A stretch of DNA of 49,401 nucleotides, taken from contig JAFGNN010000042.1 in assembly GCA_016926955.1 (NCBI GenBank), forward strand, positions 1-49,401. The letters are read 5' to 3'. Source of the stretch: Spirochaetales bacterium (GTDB lineage Bacteria; Spirochaetota; Spirochaetia; Treponematales; UBA12059). Position 1 is the stretch's first letter, and every line of letters begins with the position of its first letter. Both the position numbers and the translations under genes were made by a program. The notes below the pieces were generated by a model that was not told the origin of the DNA, ran no database searches, and worked only from the letters and a program-made list of their open reading frames with translations. Shown here in pieces: positions 9,901-15,861 of this stretch.

Positions 9901-10310
9901 GAACCCGTATCGGCGGCCCGAGCCTCGGCGCCACCGCGATCGGATCCGCCCTCGTCCTGATCGAAGGCCTCCGGCGGCAGGCGGAAGCGACGGAGGACCG
10001 TATCGACCGAGAGCGCCCGCGAAAGCAGGCGGTTGAGCCGGGAGAAGCCCCGTCGGTCAAGGGCGAGGGCGGCTACGGTCCTCCGGCCGGCCGGTCCGAG
10101 CCAGGCGGCGGCGAGCGGCTTGACGCCCGTGTCGGCGGCCGCGTCCACGAACTCGGGCAGGGCGTAAAGATTGTCCAGATCCGCCAGCGCGACGGCGCCG
10201 TAAGCGCCCGCGGCCGCGCGCGCGCAGAGGGCTGCCGGTTCGGCAGCGCCAGTCATCAACGAGAAGCGGGAGCGCGCGAAGAAGAGCGGAAACCCGGCGG
10301 CGTGGCTCAT
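6981..10310 (-). CDS. DNA polymerase III alpha subunit paralogue (DnaE2/ImuC-like)
   Basis: About 1109 residues. The catalytic core is intact: GRGSAASSLVSYLLGITHVDP, the metal-binding DID of PPDIDVDFPW (about residue 412), and the third Asp in GLVKIDLLGNRSL (about 546). PPDIDVDF and WEKDG resemble the DnaE2 branch more than replicative DnaE1. The N-terminal PHP domain is degenerate (FFARSRFSLMTG and ADLDNLYAL in place of HxHSxxSLLDG and TDH), so it cannot bind the usual metals. An OB fold ends the protein (MCFATFEDSFGLFDAVLFP). Two low-complexity Gly/Arg-rich insertions are seen (about 140-170 and 570-615). Start: the ATG at 10310 sits next to a promoter-like palindrome; the in-frame ATG at 10319 is inside it. 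No imuB or dinB is nearby. Confidence 0.88.
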   Translation of the reverse strand: MSHAAGFPLFFARSRFSLMTGAAEPAALCARAAAGAYGAVALADLDNLYALPEFVDAAADTGVKPLAAAWLGPAGRRTVAALALDRRGFSRLNRLLSRALSVDTVLRRFRLPPEAFDQDEGGSDRGGAEARAADTGSAGRARLGAAPWDPVADLASEGWEGLALASSEPGVLAALARAASDGAGGRGPGRQPFVLLEAGRPQAALARLGSELGLPPLAGSDARFFDPDDRERAELLEAIEARQTLAALRAATGRAAPGSECDFVDAAGLTGRLSAFPEALDNARALAEAAAPAGSFFSQTPVFPAWRGLPEAEARAALAAACREGVPRRYGAEGASRPDLVARLGRELRIIGDKGFAGYFLVVRDIVSRCPRTCGRGSAASSLVSYLLGITHVDPLEHDLFFERFLNEGRTDPPDIDVDFPWDERPALIRSVLAENPGRSALVADHCGFSGRSAIREPALALGIATDEIARLSREARLKGPGALPDELARLADLVRGTPRYIGTHPGGMIITGGPLEDYVHVQESPLGYPVIAWEKDGAERAGLVKIDLLGNRSLAVLRDGMELANRAWEAERPLRDADSDGAGRGGTARGSGPGGAGREGNGTGARAADAAPHDGTRYPLSWERFDPVDEASARALVERGDTVGVFYIESPATRRLLRKMGTADYRHLVVASSIIRPAANRFVDEYVARLHGKKWRRLSSAVEEALAETHGVMVYQEDVSRVAMAAAGFDAVEADALRKALTKKRKAPSLLRFRTRFMAGCAARGAREREARQLWEMMASFDGYSFCKAHSASYALVSYRLAWLKANRPAEFIVSVINNGGGFYGTSVYAGEARRMGLSLLPPDANRSEVLWTVERPEPGAGGEAALRIGFAQIRSAPRAFAEAVVASRSARGPFRGAIDFFDRTRPDRETARAWILSGCLDGLPLEPGGPRAARAHLLWAWHRWRSLGEGAGEALFPTWEAPAGLAEHGRRLALASEAETLGFVASSAPAELFAARARAAVSRLSLPPLVDSRALAGSLGRRVSIAGVAAARKEVVTKRRDAMCFATFEDSFGLFDAVLFPQAWTRLVPMLEEHDAVLVVGEPRAELGAVAVHVEDAFALDRPRRGA

Positions 10311-10330
10311 ACCATACATATGTATAGTAT
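10309..10330. promoter_or_regulatory. 22-bp operator-like palindrome at the dnaE-paralogue start
   Basis: A perfect 12-bp palindrome (ATACATATGTAT, 10314-10325) extends to a 22-bp inverted repeat with one mismatched pair. It overlaps the likely -10 (TATACA on the minus strand, 10325-10320) and the first ATG. A TTGAGG -35 lies 15 bp upstream. The core ACATATGT is shared with Gram-positive LexA boxes (GAACATATGTTC), but the regulator is not known. Confidence 0.6.
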
Positions 10331-10382
10331 CGGCCGCTTTTCCTCAAGTCCGAAAAAATCGGGTTTTTCGAAATGACCGGTA

Positions 10383-10411
10383 TTGACATCTTTGGAGATA
10401 CTGGATATTAT
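10383..10411 (+). promoter_or_regulatory. Strong promoter with no protein gene behind it
   Basis: TTGACA (10383-10388), 17 bp and TATTAT (10406-10411) in an AT-rich stretch. The predicted transcription start is near 10418. It faces away from the DnaE paralogue and towards a terminator at 10507-10550. Confidence 0.75.
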
Positions 10412-10417
10412 AACTTT

Positions 10418-10552
10418 GTCGACGGAAAGACCGACCGCGTTGCGGCGGGCTCGAAGCTCGACGCCTCCTTTTCCGCTATGCCCGCGCCCTGAGCAAGCGT
10501 CGGGTCGAGACCGCCGGGTTCGCCTCCTTTCCCGGCGGTCTCAATTTTTTAA
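10418..10552 (+). ncRNA. Candidate small RNA with two anti-Shine-Dalgarno motifs
   Basis: A promoter and a perfect intrinsic terminator delimit a transcript of about 135 nt that contains no credible reading frame (the only ATG gives four codons). The 10-mer CGCCTCCTTT occurs twice (10462-10471 and 10521-10530). The second copy fills the loop of the terminator hairpin. The first lies in the loop of a possible 6-bp stem (10445-10450 with 10480-10485). CCTCCTTT equals the 3' end of 16S rRNA and would pair with AAAGGAGG ribosome sites, much as C-rich loops act in RsaE/RoxS-type sRNAs. It does not match SRP RNA, tmRNA, 6S RNA or RNase P motifs. Expression and targets are inferred. Confidence 0.6.
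10507..10550 (+). terminator. Intrinsic terminator of the small RNA
   Basis: A perfect 12-bp stem (10507-10518 with 10531-10542), a 12-nt loop carrying CGCCTCCTTT, then AATTTTTT. Only the plus orientation has the T-run. Confidence 0.88.
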
Positions 10553-10588
10553 AACCCCTCGCTCGCGGCGGCCCGGGTTCTACCCGCC

Positions 10589-11530
10589 TCAGCTGCCGGA
10601 ATTCCCTGAAAGCCCCACGAAACGCAGGGCGGACGGCAAGAGCTCCACGCGCAACTCCCTCGCGGCTGTCGCTATCGTTTCGCCGTCGGCGTGCACCGGC
10701 ATGGTCCCCTCGAGCGCCGTTATGGCGAAGCGGGAGCCGCGGGCGGTCCGCGTTCCGGGATCCTCCGCCTGCGTTCCGTCGATGAAGCGCAGAAACATCC
10801 TGAACAGGTGAACCCTGCCGCGCACCTGCACCGCGCAGAGGTCGAGGAGCCCGTCGCCCGGATCGGCGCCGGGAGCCATGCGGAACGAGCCCCCCATGCG
10901 CCGTCCGTTCATGATGGAAACCTGGATCGAACGCAGCTCCAATTCCCCGGACTCCCACGCCACCTTGACCGTCGGCGCCTTCGGGAAGGCCGCCATCCGC
11001 ACCAGGGCGCCCCAGAAGTATGCCATGGAGCCGTGCAGCATGGTCGCGCGCGCTGCCGTGAAACCCACCAGGGTGTCGAAGCCTATGCCGATCCCGTTGC
11101 CGAAGAAATGTCGCGAGGCGGGATTCGCCATATCCTCGACGATGCCGACGTCGAGCGGGGTGAAGCGCCGCCGCGCCAAAAGCTCCGCGAAAACCCGCGG
11201 ATCGTGCGGCGCCAGGGCGCCATGGGCGAAGTCGTTCCCCCGGCCGATGGGAAGGAGCCCGAGCGCGGGCCGGTCGTCGGCTCCGCTCCCGCTTTCCATC
11301 AGGCCGTTTATCACCTCGTTGGCCGTCCCGTCGCCGCCGGCCGCCACCACGACGTCGCGCAGCTCCGCCCGGGCGGCGGCCGCCAGCTCGCGGGCGTGAC
11401 CCGGGCCCGTCGTCACCGCCAGGTCCCAGTGCAGGCCGGCAGTCCTCATGCCCGCCAGCCAGGGCTCGATCCGGTCGCTCGCTGCCCCTTTCCCCGCCGT
11501 CGGGTTCAGAATGACCAGGTTCCTGTGCAC
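10589..11530 (-). CDS. Diacylglycerol kinase-family lipid kinase
   Basis: A 313-residue DAGK_cat/YegS-like protein that phosphorylates diacylglycerol or a related lipid with ATP. The NPTAGKG loop at the N-terminus (LVILNPTAGKG) and the nucleotide-binding AAGGDGTANEVINGL motif are clear, followed by LLPIGRGNDFA and the beta-sandwich domain (MNGRRMGGSFRMAPGADPGDGLLDL). Start is GTG 11530 with a GGGG-rich ribosome site, preceded by TTGACG-16 bp-CATAAT (11589-11562). Products of this family recycle lipid or make phosphatidate; the exact lipid is not readable. It converges with the candidate small RNA. Confidence 0.9.
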   Translation of the reverse strand: MHRNLVILNPTAGKGAASDRIEPWLAGMRTAGLHWDLAVTTGPGHARELAAAARAELRDVVVAAGGDGTANEVINGLMESGSGADDRPALGLLPIGRGNDFAHGALAPHDPRVFAELLARRRFTPLDVGIVEDMANPASRHFFGNGIGIGFDTLVGFTAARATMLHGSMAYFWGALVRMAAFPKAPTVKVAWESGELELRSIQVSIMNGRRMGGSFRMAPGADPGDGLLDLCAVQVRGRVHLFRMFLRFIDGTQAEDPGTRTARGSRFAITALEGTMPVHADGETIATAARELRVELLPSALRFVGLSGNSGS

Positions 11531-11561
11531 GCCGGAGCCCCCTTCGCATCGCTATGCTTCG

Positions 11562-11589
11562 ATTATGTCGATGCGGGGTTGAGCGTCAA
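11562..11589 (-). promoter_or_regulatory. Promoter of the lipid kinase gene
   Basis: On the minus strand TTGACG (11589-11584) and CATAAT (11567-11562) are separated by 16 bp, with about 25 nt of leader before the GTG at 11530. Confidence 0.55.
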
Positions 11590-11611
11590 ACGAGAGGGCG
11601 CGCGCGTCCCC

Positions 11612-12454
11612 TCAGTCGCCTTCGGGAATGGGGCGGAGCGGCAGGCGTTCGCCGGCCGCGTCCCGGCGCTCGTACACCTCGGTGTAGACCACGATGCCGC
11701 CGATAGAGCCGTCGGCCTCGTACCAGGGCCTGCATTCCCAGCGCGTCACGTCGAAGGTGCCGTCCGCGCGCGGATAGACGTCCTCCTCGCCCGACGACAC
11801 CGCGCCCGCGAGGGCGTTCCGGTGCACGACCCGCCATTTCTCCGGCAGGTCCGGAAACACGTCGTAGTGGCGTTCGCCGATGATGTCGCGCTCCGCGACG
11901 CCGTACTGCGCCAGATAGGCGCGGCTGACGTAGAGGTAGCGCAGCTCGCGGTCGTGGATGGCCACCGCGCCGCGATTGTGCTCGATGACGTAGCGCATGA
12001 GGTCGCGCTGGTGGGTCAGCGCCGCGCGCGCCTCCGCCTCGCGCCTTCGGGCCTCGAAAAGGCGGAAAGCCATCTTCATCGAGGCGAGGAGCACGGTCTC
12101 GCCCGTGTTCTTCACGATATACCCGTAGCTGGTGATGCCCTCGGTCCGCTCCACCACGTCCGGCTCGGTATGCGACGAGTGGAACACGAGAGGCACCTCG
12201 TGGGTCGCGAGCACCACGCGCGCGGCCTCCGTGCCGTCCAGCCCCGCGCCCAGATTGATGTCCATGAGGATCAGCGCGATCTCGGGATGCTCGTCTGCCA
12301 TGCGGATGGCGTCCTCGCCCGAGGCGGCCTGTACCACTTCATAGCCGTGCCGGGCCAGGGTAGCCTTCACCGCCAGCGCGATGATCGGCTCGTCCTCGAC
12401 CACCAGCACAGTCCGTCCGCCAGCCATCGCGTCGTCACGCACCGCTTCGCCCAT
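11612..12454 (-). CDS. Response-regulator receiver protein with a C-terminal PAS domain
   Basis: A roughly 280-residue protein. The receiver domain (TVLVVEDEPIIALAVKATL, phospho-acceptor Asp in LILMDINLG) carries the signature VFHSSHTEPDVVERTEGITSYGYIVKNTG, common in spirochaetal REC-PAS proteins. A short coiled coil leads to one PAS domain (RYVIEHNRGAVAIHDRELRYLYVS, then a PAC-like WECRPWYEADGSIGGIVVY). It ends there: no kinase, GGDEF or HTH output. It could act as a phospho-relay adaptor or single-domain signal integrator. The start is the ATG at 12454, six bases after TATAGT, so upstream codons in the same frame cannot be transcribed. Confidence 0.85.
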   Translation of the reverse strand: MGEAVRDDAMAGGRTVLVVEDEPIIALAVKATLARHGYEVVQAASGEDAIRMADEHPEIALILMDINLGAGLDGTEAARVVLATHEVPLVFHSSHTEPDVVERTEGITSYGYIVKNTGETVLLASMKMAFRLFEARRREAEARAALTHQRDLMRYVIEHNRGAVAIHDRELRYLYVSRAYLAQYGVAERDIIGERHYDVFPDLPEKWRVVHRNALAGAVSSGEEDVYPRADGTFDVTRWECRPWYEADGSIGGIVVYTEVYERRDAAGERLPLRPIPEGD

Positions 12455-12460
12455 GCCATG

Positions 12461-12489
12461 ACTATAAGCGCGCGCCGTTTTCAGCGCAA
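12461..12489 (-). promoter_or_regulatory. Promoter of the REC-PAS gene (leaderless type)
   Basis: TTGCGC (12489-12484), 17 bp, TATAGT (12466-12461), then exactly 6 bp to the ATG at 12454, which places the expected start on the A of ATG. Confidence 0.65.
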
Positions 12490-12633
12490 ACGCGCCTATG
12501 CCAATATGCAAGGCTTTCGTTCCTTTTTAGGACGGAGGCGAACGGCCTTCGTCTCCCCTCCGCTCCGCCCTCCCGGAAGGGCCGCCTTCCCCGAAGGCGG
12601 GCGCCCGGCAAGCCCGCACGGCGTCGCGTTTTC

Positions 12634-12700
12634 CTTCGCCGCTTTTCGAAAAACAAAAAGCCCGGCCAAAGGCCGGGCTTCCCGTTTTTCTGCGGCGAAG
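12634..12700. repeat. Palindromic element A containing a tRNA-Leu 3'-end fragment
   Basis: Arms CTTCGCCGC (12634-12642) and GCGGCGAAG (12692-12700) flank a GCCCGGCC/GGCCGGGC hairpin (12660-12677) with A-runs on the left and T-runs on the right. The outer arms equal the acceptor end of the tRNA-Leu at 12946-13027, and the layout matches element B. The rest of 12500-12870 holds only further short inverted repeats (for example GCGCCCAT/ATGGGCGC at 12826-12843) and no gene. Confidence 0.65.
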
Positions 12701-12871
12701 AGGATGAGGCGCGCCGCCGCAGGGCGGCGCCCAAATCCCTTCCTTGCCGAAAGCGCCGCCAGGCGCACTTGCCCTACGGTCCTCGACTTCGTGTCTCGGA
12801 CCTCCGGGCCGCCTCGCTCGCTTCCGCGCCCATCCATGGGCGCTCATCCTCGCTTCGCTCGGCGCTCGCTC

Positions 12872-12967
12872 GGTTCAAGTCCTCTTCGCCGCTTATCGAA
12901 AAAGACAAAAGGCCCGGCCTTGCGGCCGAGCCTTTTGTCTTTTTCTGCGGCGAAGAGGACTTGAACC
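12872..12967. repeat. Palindromic element B: inverted copy of the tRNA-Leu 3' end around its terminator
   Basis: The 21 bp at 12872-12892 are the exact reverse complement of 12947-12967, which is the T-arm and acceptor end of the tRNA gene. Between the arms lies the terminator hairpin 12898-12945. The whole 96-bp block is thus nearly one large palindrome. Element A repeats the design with degenerate sequence. Confidence 0.75.
12898..12945 (-). terminator. Terminator downstream of tRNA-Leu
   Basis: AAAGACAAAAGGC pairs with GCCTTTTGTCTTT around a CGGCC/GGCCG hairpin. On the minus strand the stem ends in TTTTGTCTTTTTC. It is symmetrical and may work in both directions. Confidence 0.75.
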
Positions 12968-13027
12968 TCCATGCCTCTCGGCACTAGCACCTCAAGCTAG
13001 CGTGTCTGCCAATTTCACCATCGCCGC
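12946..13027 (-). tRNA. tRNA-Leu (anticodon GAG)
   Basis: An 82-nt class II tRNA. The 7-bp acceptor stem GCGGCGA/TCGCCGC, D-arm region ATTGGCAGAC, anticodon stem-loop CTAGC-TTGAGGT-GCTAG with anticodon GAG (reads CUU/CUC), long variable arm TGCCGAGAGGCA, and T-loop TTCAAGT are all readable. The discriminator base is A, as expected for leucine. CCA is not encoded. A strong promoter (13067-13039) and terminator (12945-12898) make it a single-gene unit. Confidence 0.95.
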
Positions 13028-13038
13028 AAGACAGGAGT

Positions 13039-13067
13039 TTTATAGCAAACGCCGCGGGGAGTGTCAA
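13039..13067 (-). promoter_or_regulatory. Promoter of tRNA-Leu
   Basis: TTGACA (13067-13062), 17 bp and TATAAA (13044-13039), starting about 10 bp before the mature 5' end of the tRNA. Confidence 0.85.
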
Positions 13068-13185
13068 GCGGGCTGGCGCGGGCGTTTTTCCTGCGCCCCG
13101 GGTATTGTCCGCACCTCGCTCCGCGCGTACGATGGTGGCAATACGAGCATGGCGGACGCCGATCCGCCGGAAAGGACGACATCCG

Positions 13186-14061
13186 ATGGACGAAAAGCTC
13201 CGCTCCCGGCTCCTGGCCTTCCAGCGCGACGAGATCACCAGCGCCCTGCTCTACGCGCGCCTTGCCAAGGTAGTCAAGGAGGGCGACAATGCCCGCGTCC
13301 TCGCGGACATGTCGGCGGCCGAACGCCGCCACTACGCGTTCTGGAAGAACCTGACCGGGCGCGACGTCGCGCCGCGCCGCGTCTTCCTGGTTTTCGCCTA
13401 CGTCTGCGCCAGGATGCTCGGGCTCACTTTCACGCTCAAGCTGCTCGAGCGGGGCGAGGCCGCCGCGTCCGCGGGCTATGCCGAGGTCGAGCGGCTCGTG
13501 CCCGGAGCCGCTGACCTGGGCAAGGAGGAGGACGAGCACGAGGACTCCCTCATGGCCATGATCGAGGAAGAGCGCCTCGAGTACATGGGCTCCATCGTTC
13601 TCGGCCTCAACGACGCGCTCGTGGAGCTCACGGGCACGCTCGCGGGGCTCACCTTCGCGCTCCGGAACGCGCCGCTCGTCGCAGCGTCCGGCGTCATAAC
13701 GGGCATCGCGGCGGCATTCTCCATGGCCGCCTCCGACTACCTGGCCTCGCGCGCCGACGGCGACGCGAAGGCGGGCAAGTCGGCGGTCTATACGGGCGTC
13801 GCCTACCTGCTCACCGTCGTCGTCCTCGTCCTGCCCTACCTGGTCCTGCCCCACGAAGGCTCCTGGATCTTCGTCAGCCTCGCACTGACCCTGTTCGCCG
13901 CCGTAGCCATCATCGCGGGCTTCAATTTCTACATCTCCGTTGCCAAGAGCTACCGCTTCCGCGAGCGCTTCCTCGAGATGGCCGGCATCAGCCTCGGCGT
14001 GGCGGGTTTCTCCTTCCTGGTCGGCTTCGTGGTCCGCTCGGTCTTCGGCATCGAAATCTAG
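13186..14061 (+). CDS. Ferritin-like/VIT1 fusion iron exporter (MbfA type)
   Basis: A 291-residue protein. The N-terminal 130 residues form a rubrerythrin/ferritin-like four-helix domain with carboxylate and His ligands (QRDEITSALLYARLAKV, AAERRHYAFWKNLTG, KEEDEHEDSLMAMIEEERLEY). The C-terminus is a five-helix VIT1/CCC1 domain (GLNDALVELTGTLAGLTFAL, MAASDYLASRADGDAKAG). This architecture matches MbfA of alphaproteobacteria, which exports iron and protects against peroxide and acid stress; here that role is inferred. The start at 13186 is the ATG with GAAAGGA upstream. It is monocistronic. The 197 bp after it (convergent with the GGDEF gene) show no clear gene or terminator. Confidence 0.88.
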   Translation: MDEKLRSRLLAFQRDEITSALLYARLAKVVKEGDNARVLADMSAAERRHYAFWKNLTGRDVAPRRVFLVFAYVCARMLGLTFTLKLLERGEAAASAGYAEVERLVPGAADLGKEEDEHEDSLMAMIEEERLEYMGSIVLGLNDALVELTGTLAGLTFALRNAPLVAASGVITGIAAAFSMAASDYLASRADGDAKAGKSAVYTGVAYLLTVVVLVLPYLVLPHEGSWIFVSLALTLFAAVAIIAGFNFYISVAKSYRFRERFLEMAGISLGVAGFSFLVGFVVRSVFGIEI

Positions 14062-14258
14062 GGAGCGGCGAGCGACCGGGGCGCGGACCTGTCCCGGCGC
14101 CGCGCCTCGCAACGGGACGGGCGCGAGCTGCAAGCGGTTGAGTTCGCCGCCCGGGAGCGCGTCGACGGCCCTGTCCGGATCGTCGTCGGCGAAGCCGAAA
14201 TCCCGGAGCGGCCGGCGCGTTTCGTGCGTTGTCGCGCCGAGCCGCGCGAATCCGTCCG

Positions 14259-15767
14259 CTATGGACCGTCCGCGTTCGGCGCCGCGACCACGCGGTTTTT
14301 CCCGGCGCCCTTCGCCTCGTAGAGCGCCGCGTCCGCTCGCGCCACGAGGGCCTCGAAGCCCTCGCCCTCCGCGCGCTCGGCCACCCCGACGCTGAGGGTG
14401 ACCGCGCGGCGCTCGCACACGTCGCCCGCCTCGACGGCGGCCCGAAGCTTTTCCGCGGCCCGCGCGGCCCCAGCGAGCCGCGTTCCCGGGAACAGGGCGA
14501 TGAACTCCTCGCCGCCCCAGCGCGCTACCAGGTCGGTGGCCCGTATCCCGCCGCCGAGCAGTCCGGCCACAGCCTTCAGCACGCGGTCGCCCGCGTTATG
14601 GCCAAAACTGTCGTTCACCGCCTTGAAATCGTCGATGTCGAACATGGCCACGCAGAACGGCAGGGCGGAGCGCCCGGACCGATCGAACTCGAGACTCGCC
14701 CGCTCGATGAAGCTCGCGCGGTTCGCCAGGCGCGTCAGGCCGTCCGTCCGAGACAGCTCCCGCATGCGCGCCCTGTCGCGGAGGAAAAGCCAGCCGACCA
14801 CGGCCAGCGCGAACCAGCCGAGGGTGGCCGCTACGGTGAGCAGGAAAAAATCCTGCCTGAGCCGCTCGTAGCCCGCTTCCTCGCGCACCGACACCAGGTA
14901 GGCGACCTGCTCTCCGCGGGTGTTCTCGACGGCCTTGAAGAGGATCACGTGCTCGACGCCCGCGATCGTCCAGGGCAGGGCGAAGTCCCCGCGCGTTGCG
15001 AGCCCCCCCGCGATGCGCGCCTTGAAGCCTTTTCCGAAATCGGGCAGGGCCTCTGGCGGCGGCACCGCGGCGTCGAAGAGGTAATCGTCCGATATCGCGC
15101 TCGCCGCGTAATTCGACAGGAGCTCCGCGAATACCGTCGACTCCACCGCCTCGCGCCTGATGACGAAAAGGTTGAAGCATTCCGACAGCCGGCCGAGCAC
15201 GTTCAGGAAGGAAGCCATGGAGAAGGAGACCTCGACCGAACCGACGTGCGAGCCCTCGTGGAAGAGCGGGTAGACGAAGCGGTAGCCGTTGAAGATCCGC
15301 CCCTCCTCGAAACCCACGACGGGCCTGAGCGTCGCGTTCGCGTCGTCCACCGTAGTCCGAACGCCCTTCAAGCTGTCGCCGAAGTTGAGCGGGCTGTGCA
15401 TGCGGAGGAAGCTGGTGGAATCCGGAAAGTGGAAGTGCAGCTGCCTGAAGTCAAAGCGCACGAGCCGCTCGTACACACCGGCCATGACCGAGCGCAGTTC
15501 CGCACGTACGACCGCCCGCCCTGCCTCGTCGGACCGGAGGGCGCGGGCAACCAGCGAAGTCACCTCGGGCAGGTCAACGGAGGCCTCGAGCACGTAGCGC
15601 GAGAAAATCGAGAGGTTCGCCACCGTCGTCTCGACCCGCGAGGCATAGAGCTCGAGCTCGTCGGCGAGAAAGCGTTCCTTCCGCGCGCGGTGGTCGAACG
15701 CGAGGGCCAACATGATCGCGACCCAGAGCAGGGTCGAGGCGGCGGCGAACGCCAAGGTGCGCTTCAT
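14259..15767 (-). CDS. Membrane diguanylate cyclase with periplasmic dCache sensor
   Basis: A 502-residue protein from the ATG at 15767. One N-terminal helix, a periplasmic double-Cache region (about 30-290) with the dCache_3-like block FRQLHFHFPDSTSFLRMHSP, a second helix (about 303-325), then a GGDEF domain. The active site is G418-G-E-E-F (WGGEEFIALFPG), and the product-inhibition I-site RATD sits five residues before it, so the enzyme should make c-di-GMP and be feedback-inhibited. The ATG at 15767 lies 7 bp after GATACT of a TTGCTC-17 bp-GATACT promoter; an upstream TTG at 15803 overlaps the -35. The matching HD-GYP phosphodiesterase is at 42-43.5 kb. Confidence 0.9.
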   Translation of the reverse strand: MKRTLAFAAASTLLWVAIMLALAFDHRARKERFLADELELYASRVETTVANLSIFSRYVLEASVDLPEVTSLVARALRSDEAGRAVVRAELRSVMAGVYERLVRFDFRQLHFHFPDSTSFLRMHSPLNFGDSLKGVRTTVDDANATLRPVVGFEEGRIFNGYRFVYPLFHEGSHVGSVEVSFSMASFLNVLGRLSECFNLFVIRREAVESTVFAELLSNYAASAISDDYLFDAAVPPPEALPDFGKGFKARIAGGLATRGDFALPWTIAGVEHVILFKAVENTRGEQVAYLVSVREEAGYERLRQDFFLLTVAATLGWFALAVVGWLFLRDRARMRELSRTDGLTRLANRASFIERASLEFDRSGRSALPFCVAMFDIDDFKAVNDSFGHNAGDRVLKAVAGLLGGGIRATDLVARWGGEEFIALFPGTRLAGAARAAEKLRAAVEAGDVCERRAVTLSVGVAERAEGEGFEALVARADAALYEAKGAGKNRVVAAPNADGP

Positions 15768-15774
15768 CCCCTCG

Positions 15775-15803
15775 AGTATCGCGGAGCGCACGCCACGGAG
15801 CAA
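15775..15803 (-). promoter_or_regulatory. Promoter of the diguanylate cyclase gene
   Basis: TTGCTC (15803-15798), 17 bp, GATACT (15780-15775), 7 bp before ATG 15767. Confidence 0.5.
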
Positions 15804-15861
15804 GGCGGACCGGCGGACGGATGATCGGGGCCGGTGCCGGAAACCGGATGCGCCGGGTCGC

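Noticed and set aside
10383-10811. Protein-coding frame spanning the small-RNA unit
   Set aside because: It would run through a perfect terminator and overlap the lipid kinase gene in antisense; composition is not protein-like and no ribosome site exists.
12744-13020. Small protein with a GEEDLNLHASRH-like sequence across the tRNA region
   Set aside because: It is the translation of the tRNA-Leu gene and its repeats in a coding-looking frame, a known artefact.
12872-13027. attL/attR pair of an integrated element at tRNA-Leu
   Set aside because: The duplicated tRNA end is inverted rather than direct, and there is no integrase or cargo between the copies.
14062-14258. Possible gene or remnant in the convergent gap after the ferritin-VIT gene
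   Set aside because: Open frames exist but have no start with a ribosome site, no recognisable domain and no support beyond GC content.
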